From Bacteroidetes bacterium GWA2_40_15 (lineage in GTDB: Bacteria; Bacteroidota; Bacteroidia; Bacteroidales; VadinHA17), in assembly GCA_001768195.1 (NCBI GenBank), contig MENI01000023.1, positions 1-32,781 of the forward strand: a stretch of DNA of 32,781 nt, read 5' to 3'. Below the pieces are notes generated by a model, which worked only from the letters and a program-made list of their open reading frames with translations, made no database searches and was not told where the DNA came from. Both the position numbers and the translations under genes were made by a program. Positions 31,966-32,781 of this stretch are shown in pieces (the first letter of the stretch is position 1; every line of letters starts with the position of its first letter).

Positions 31966-32066
31966 TCACGTTCCCTCATGATATTGTTAATCCACACCCC
32001 CTTTCCTCCTTTCGCCTTCAGCCTAAACTATGGTACAGTTTTTGCGCATATCAGAAAAAACCAGTT

Positions 32067-32687
32067 ATGAAAAAACTGATATTTGTTTTATTACTTACAG
32101 CTGTCTGTTATCCCCTCATATCTCAGGTATCAGGAGCGAACAAGCTTCAAGAGTATGAGAAGAACGGAAATTCAGGATGCACAGTTACTGCCACTTTAAC
32201 TTCTTCAAGCCGGCTGTTCGGCAATCCTGATGACCTTACAAGTGTAATCGTTGTTATTCCCAAGGGAAGTTCGGTGACAGTTCTTGATTCAGACAGCGCC
32301 TTTTTCCATGTCTTGTTTGAAGAGGATGAAGGCTTCATAAACAGACTTCATGCTGTTTTAGATAAAACCCCTGTTATCATTTCCAAACCTGAAGCAAAGG
32401 ATGTACCAGATGAGCAGAATCAACCGGTTTCGCAGCAGAAACAGCCTCAGGTAAGCAGGTTTTCCTATCTTGAGAGCAAGTACGGAACCTCCATGGCAGC
32501 AAGAATAAATGCCGGTAAGATTTGGAAGGGCATGAATGCCGGGATGGTGAAAGACAGCTGGGGCAAGGCTGATAAGATAACCAGGGAAATTAGCGGGAAC
32601 ACAGTTAAAGAAGAATGGATATACAGAAACACATGGCTATATCTTGAGAATAATACTCTTGTCGGCTGGGGACCTGTTGCACAGTAA
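32067..32687 (+). CDS. Exported SH3-like domain protein
   Basis: A 206-residue protein. I choose the start at 32067 because MKKLIFVLLLTAVCYPLISQ is a clear signal peptide; the longer frame from 31962 would place 35 unrelated residues before it. Residues about 38-92 form a bacterial SH3-like domain (VIVVIPKGSSVTVLDSDSAF and EGFINRLHAVL). A Gln-rich linker follows, then a C-terminal block with MNAGMVKDSWGKADKITREI and EEWIYRNTWLYLENNTLVGW, resembling the SmpA/OmlA-type beta-strand motif seen in other secreted proteins. The protein probably acts in the periplasm, perhaps bound to the wall; function unknown. Confidence 0.82.
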   Translation: MKKLIFVLLLTAVCYPLISQVSGANKLQEYEKNGNSGCTVTATLTSSSRLFGNPDDLTSVIVVIPKGSSVTVLDSDSAFFHVLFEEDEGFINRLHAVLDKTPVIISKPEAKDVPDEQNQPVSQQKQPQVSRFSYLESKYGTSMAARINAGKIWKGMNAGMVKDSWGKADKITREISGNTVKEEWIYRNTWLYLENNTLVGWGPVAQ

Positions 32688-32781
32688 AATCTTTCGTTCC
32701 CCTGATAATACTTGTTATTTTGTCAGGGTCAACGCATTTAAATTTTAATGAGTATCCGGCATAATGCACATAAACTCTTTG

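Noticed and set aside
31962-32066. Longer start for the SH3-like protein
   Set aside because: It would put 35 residues before a clear signal peptide and overlap the methyltransferase stop; the ATG at 32067 explains the signal peptide.
32688-32781. Possible terminator or gene start at the window end
   Set aside because: CCCTGA/TCAGGG pairing is weak with a long loop, and no open frame can be judged before the end.

Overview
The window reads as a chromosomal piece of an environmental member of the Bacteroidota. Several genes are preceded by the -7 element typical of that phylum (TAnnTTTG; three copies also have TTTG 19-20 nt upstream). Other phylum-typical content is secreted lipoproteins with short lipoboxes, an OmpA-family outer-membrane protein with a long N-terminal barrel, a SiaC/DUF1987 protein, a PIF1-type helicase with HRDC and HTH tails, and REP-type and IS1634-type transposase remnants. 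All functions below come from reading the sequence and recalling families; no search was run.

Layout. 0.2-3.5 kb: three minus-strand genes (YdeI/OmpD-associated protein, a two-helix membrane protein, a large lipoprotein with a probable TIM-barrel start). 3.7-11.6 kb: an accessory, decaying region. It holds a broken DUF6544 gene, tRNA-Pro(CGG) followed by a 194-bp element that duplicates the tRNA tail, a 139-bp MITE, an intact three-gene hipB-hipS-hipT type toxin-antitoxin module with three operator-like sites exactly 61 bp apart, a broken acidic-protein gene, a Cys-rich protein, KilA-N remnants, a GreA/GreB-type factor, a secreted phosphoesterase and a broken REP-type transposase. 11.7-14.6 kb: two exported carbohydrate-active proteins (GH99/WbsX-like lipoprotein, CE4 deacetylase). 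14.9-20.9 kb: housekeeping and DNA-related genes (DEDDh exonuclease-like protein, Nudix protein, thyA, PIF1-HRDC-HTH helicase, SiaC-like protein). 21.3-25.7 kb: a modular ice-binding-domain lipoprotein followed by an OmpA-family protein. 25.8-26.3 kb: two gene fragments joined tail to tail. 26.8-29.2 kb: a DRE-TIM metallolyase resembling Re-citrate synthase, an acyl carrier protein and an IS1634 remnant. 29.3-32.7 kb: tRNA-Phe, a 29-residue histone-H1-like gene, an M16 peptidase, an O-methyltransferase and an SH3-like exported protein.

Two themes cut across the genes. First, at least four genes (DUF6544, the acidic protein, the REP-type transposase, DUF4855) keep both conserved ends in different reading frames with the middle missing, so internal deletion is the main mode of decay. 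Second, intergenic regions are filled with degenerate short-period arrays (7, 8 and 11 bp units) and with nested palindromes. The 11-bp GTCATT/AATGAC family and the 7-bp GNRYCYT family recur in several gaps, sometimes side by side. These repeats, the evenly spaced hip operators and the ice-binding/OmpA pair are the most promising leads.
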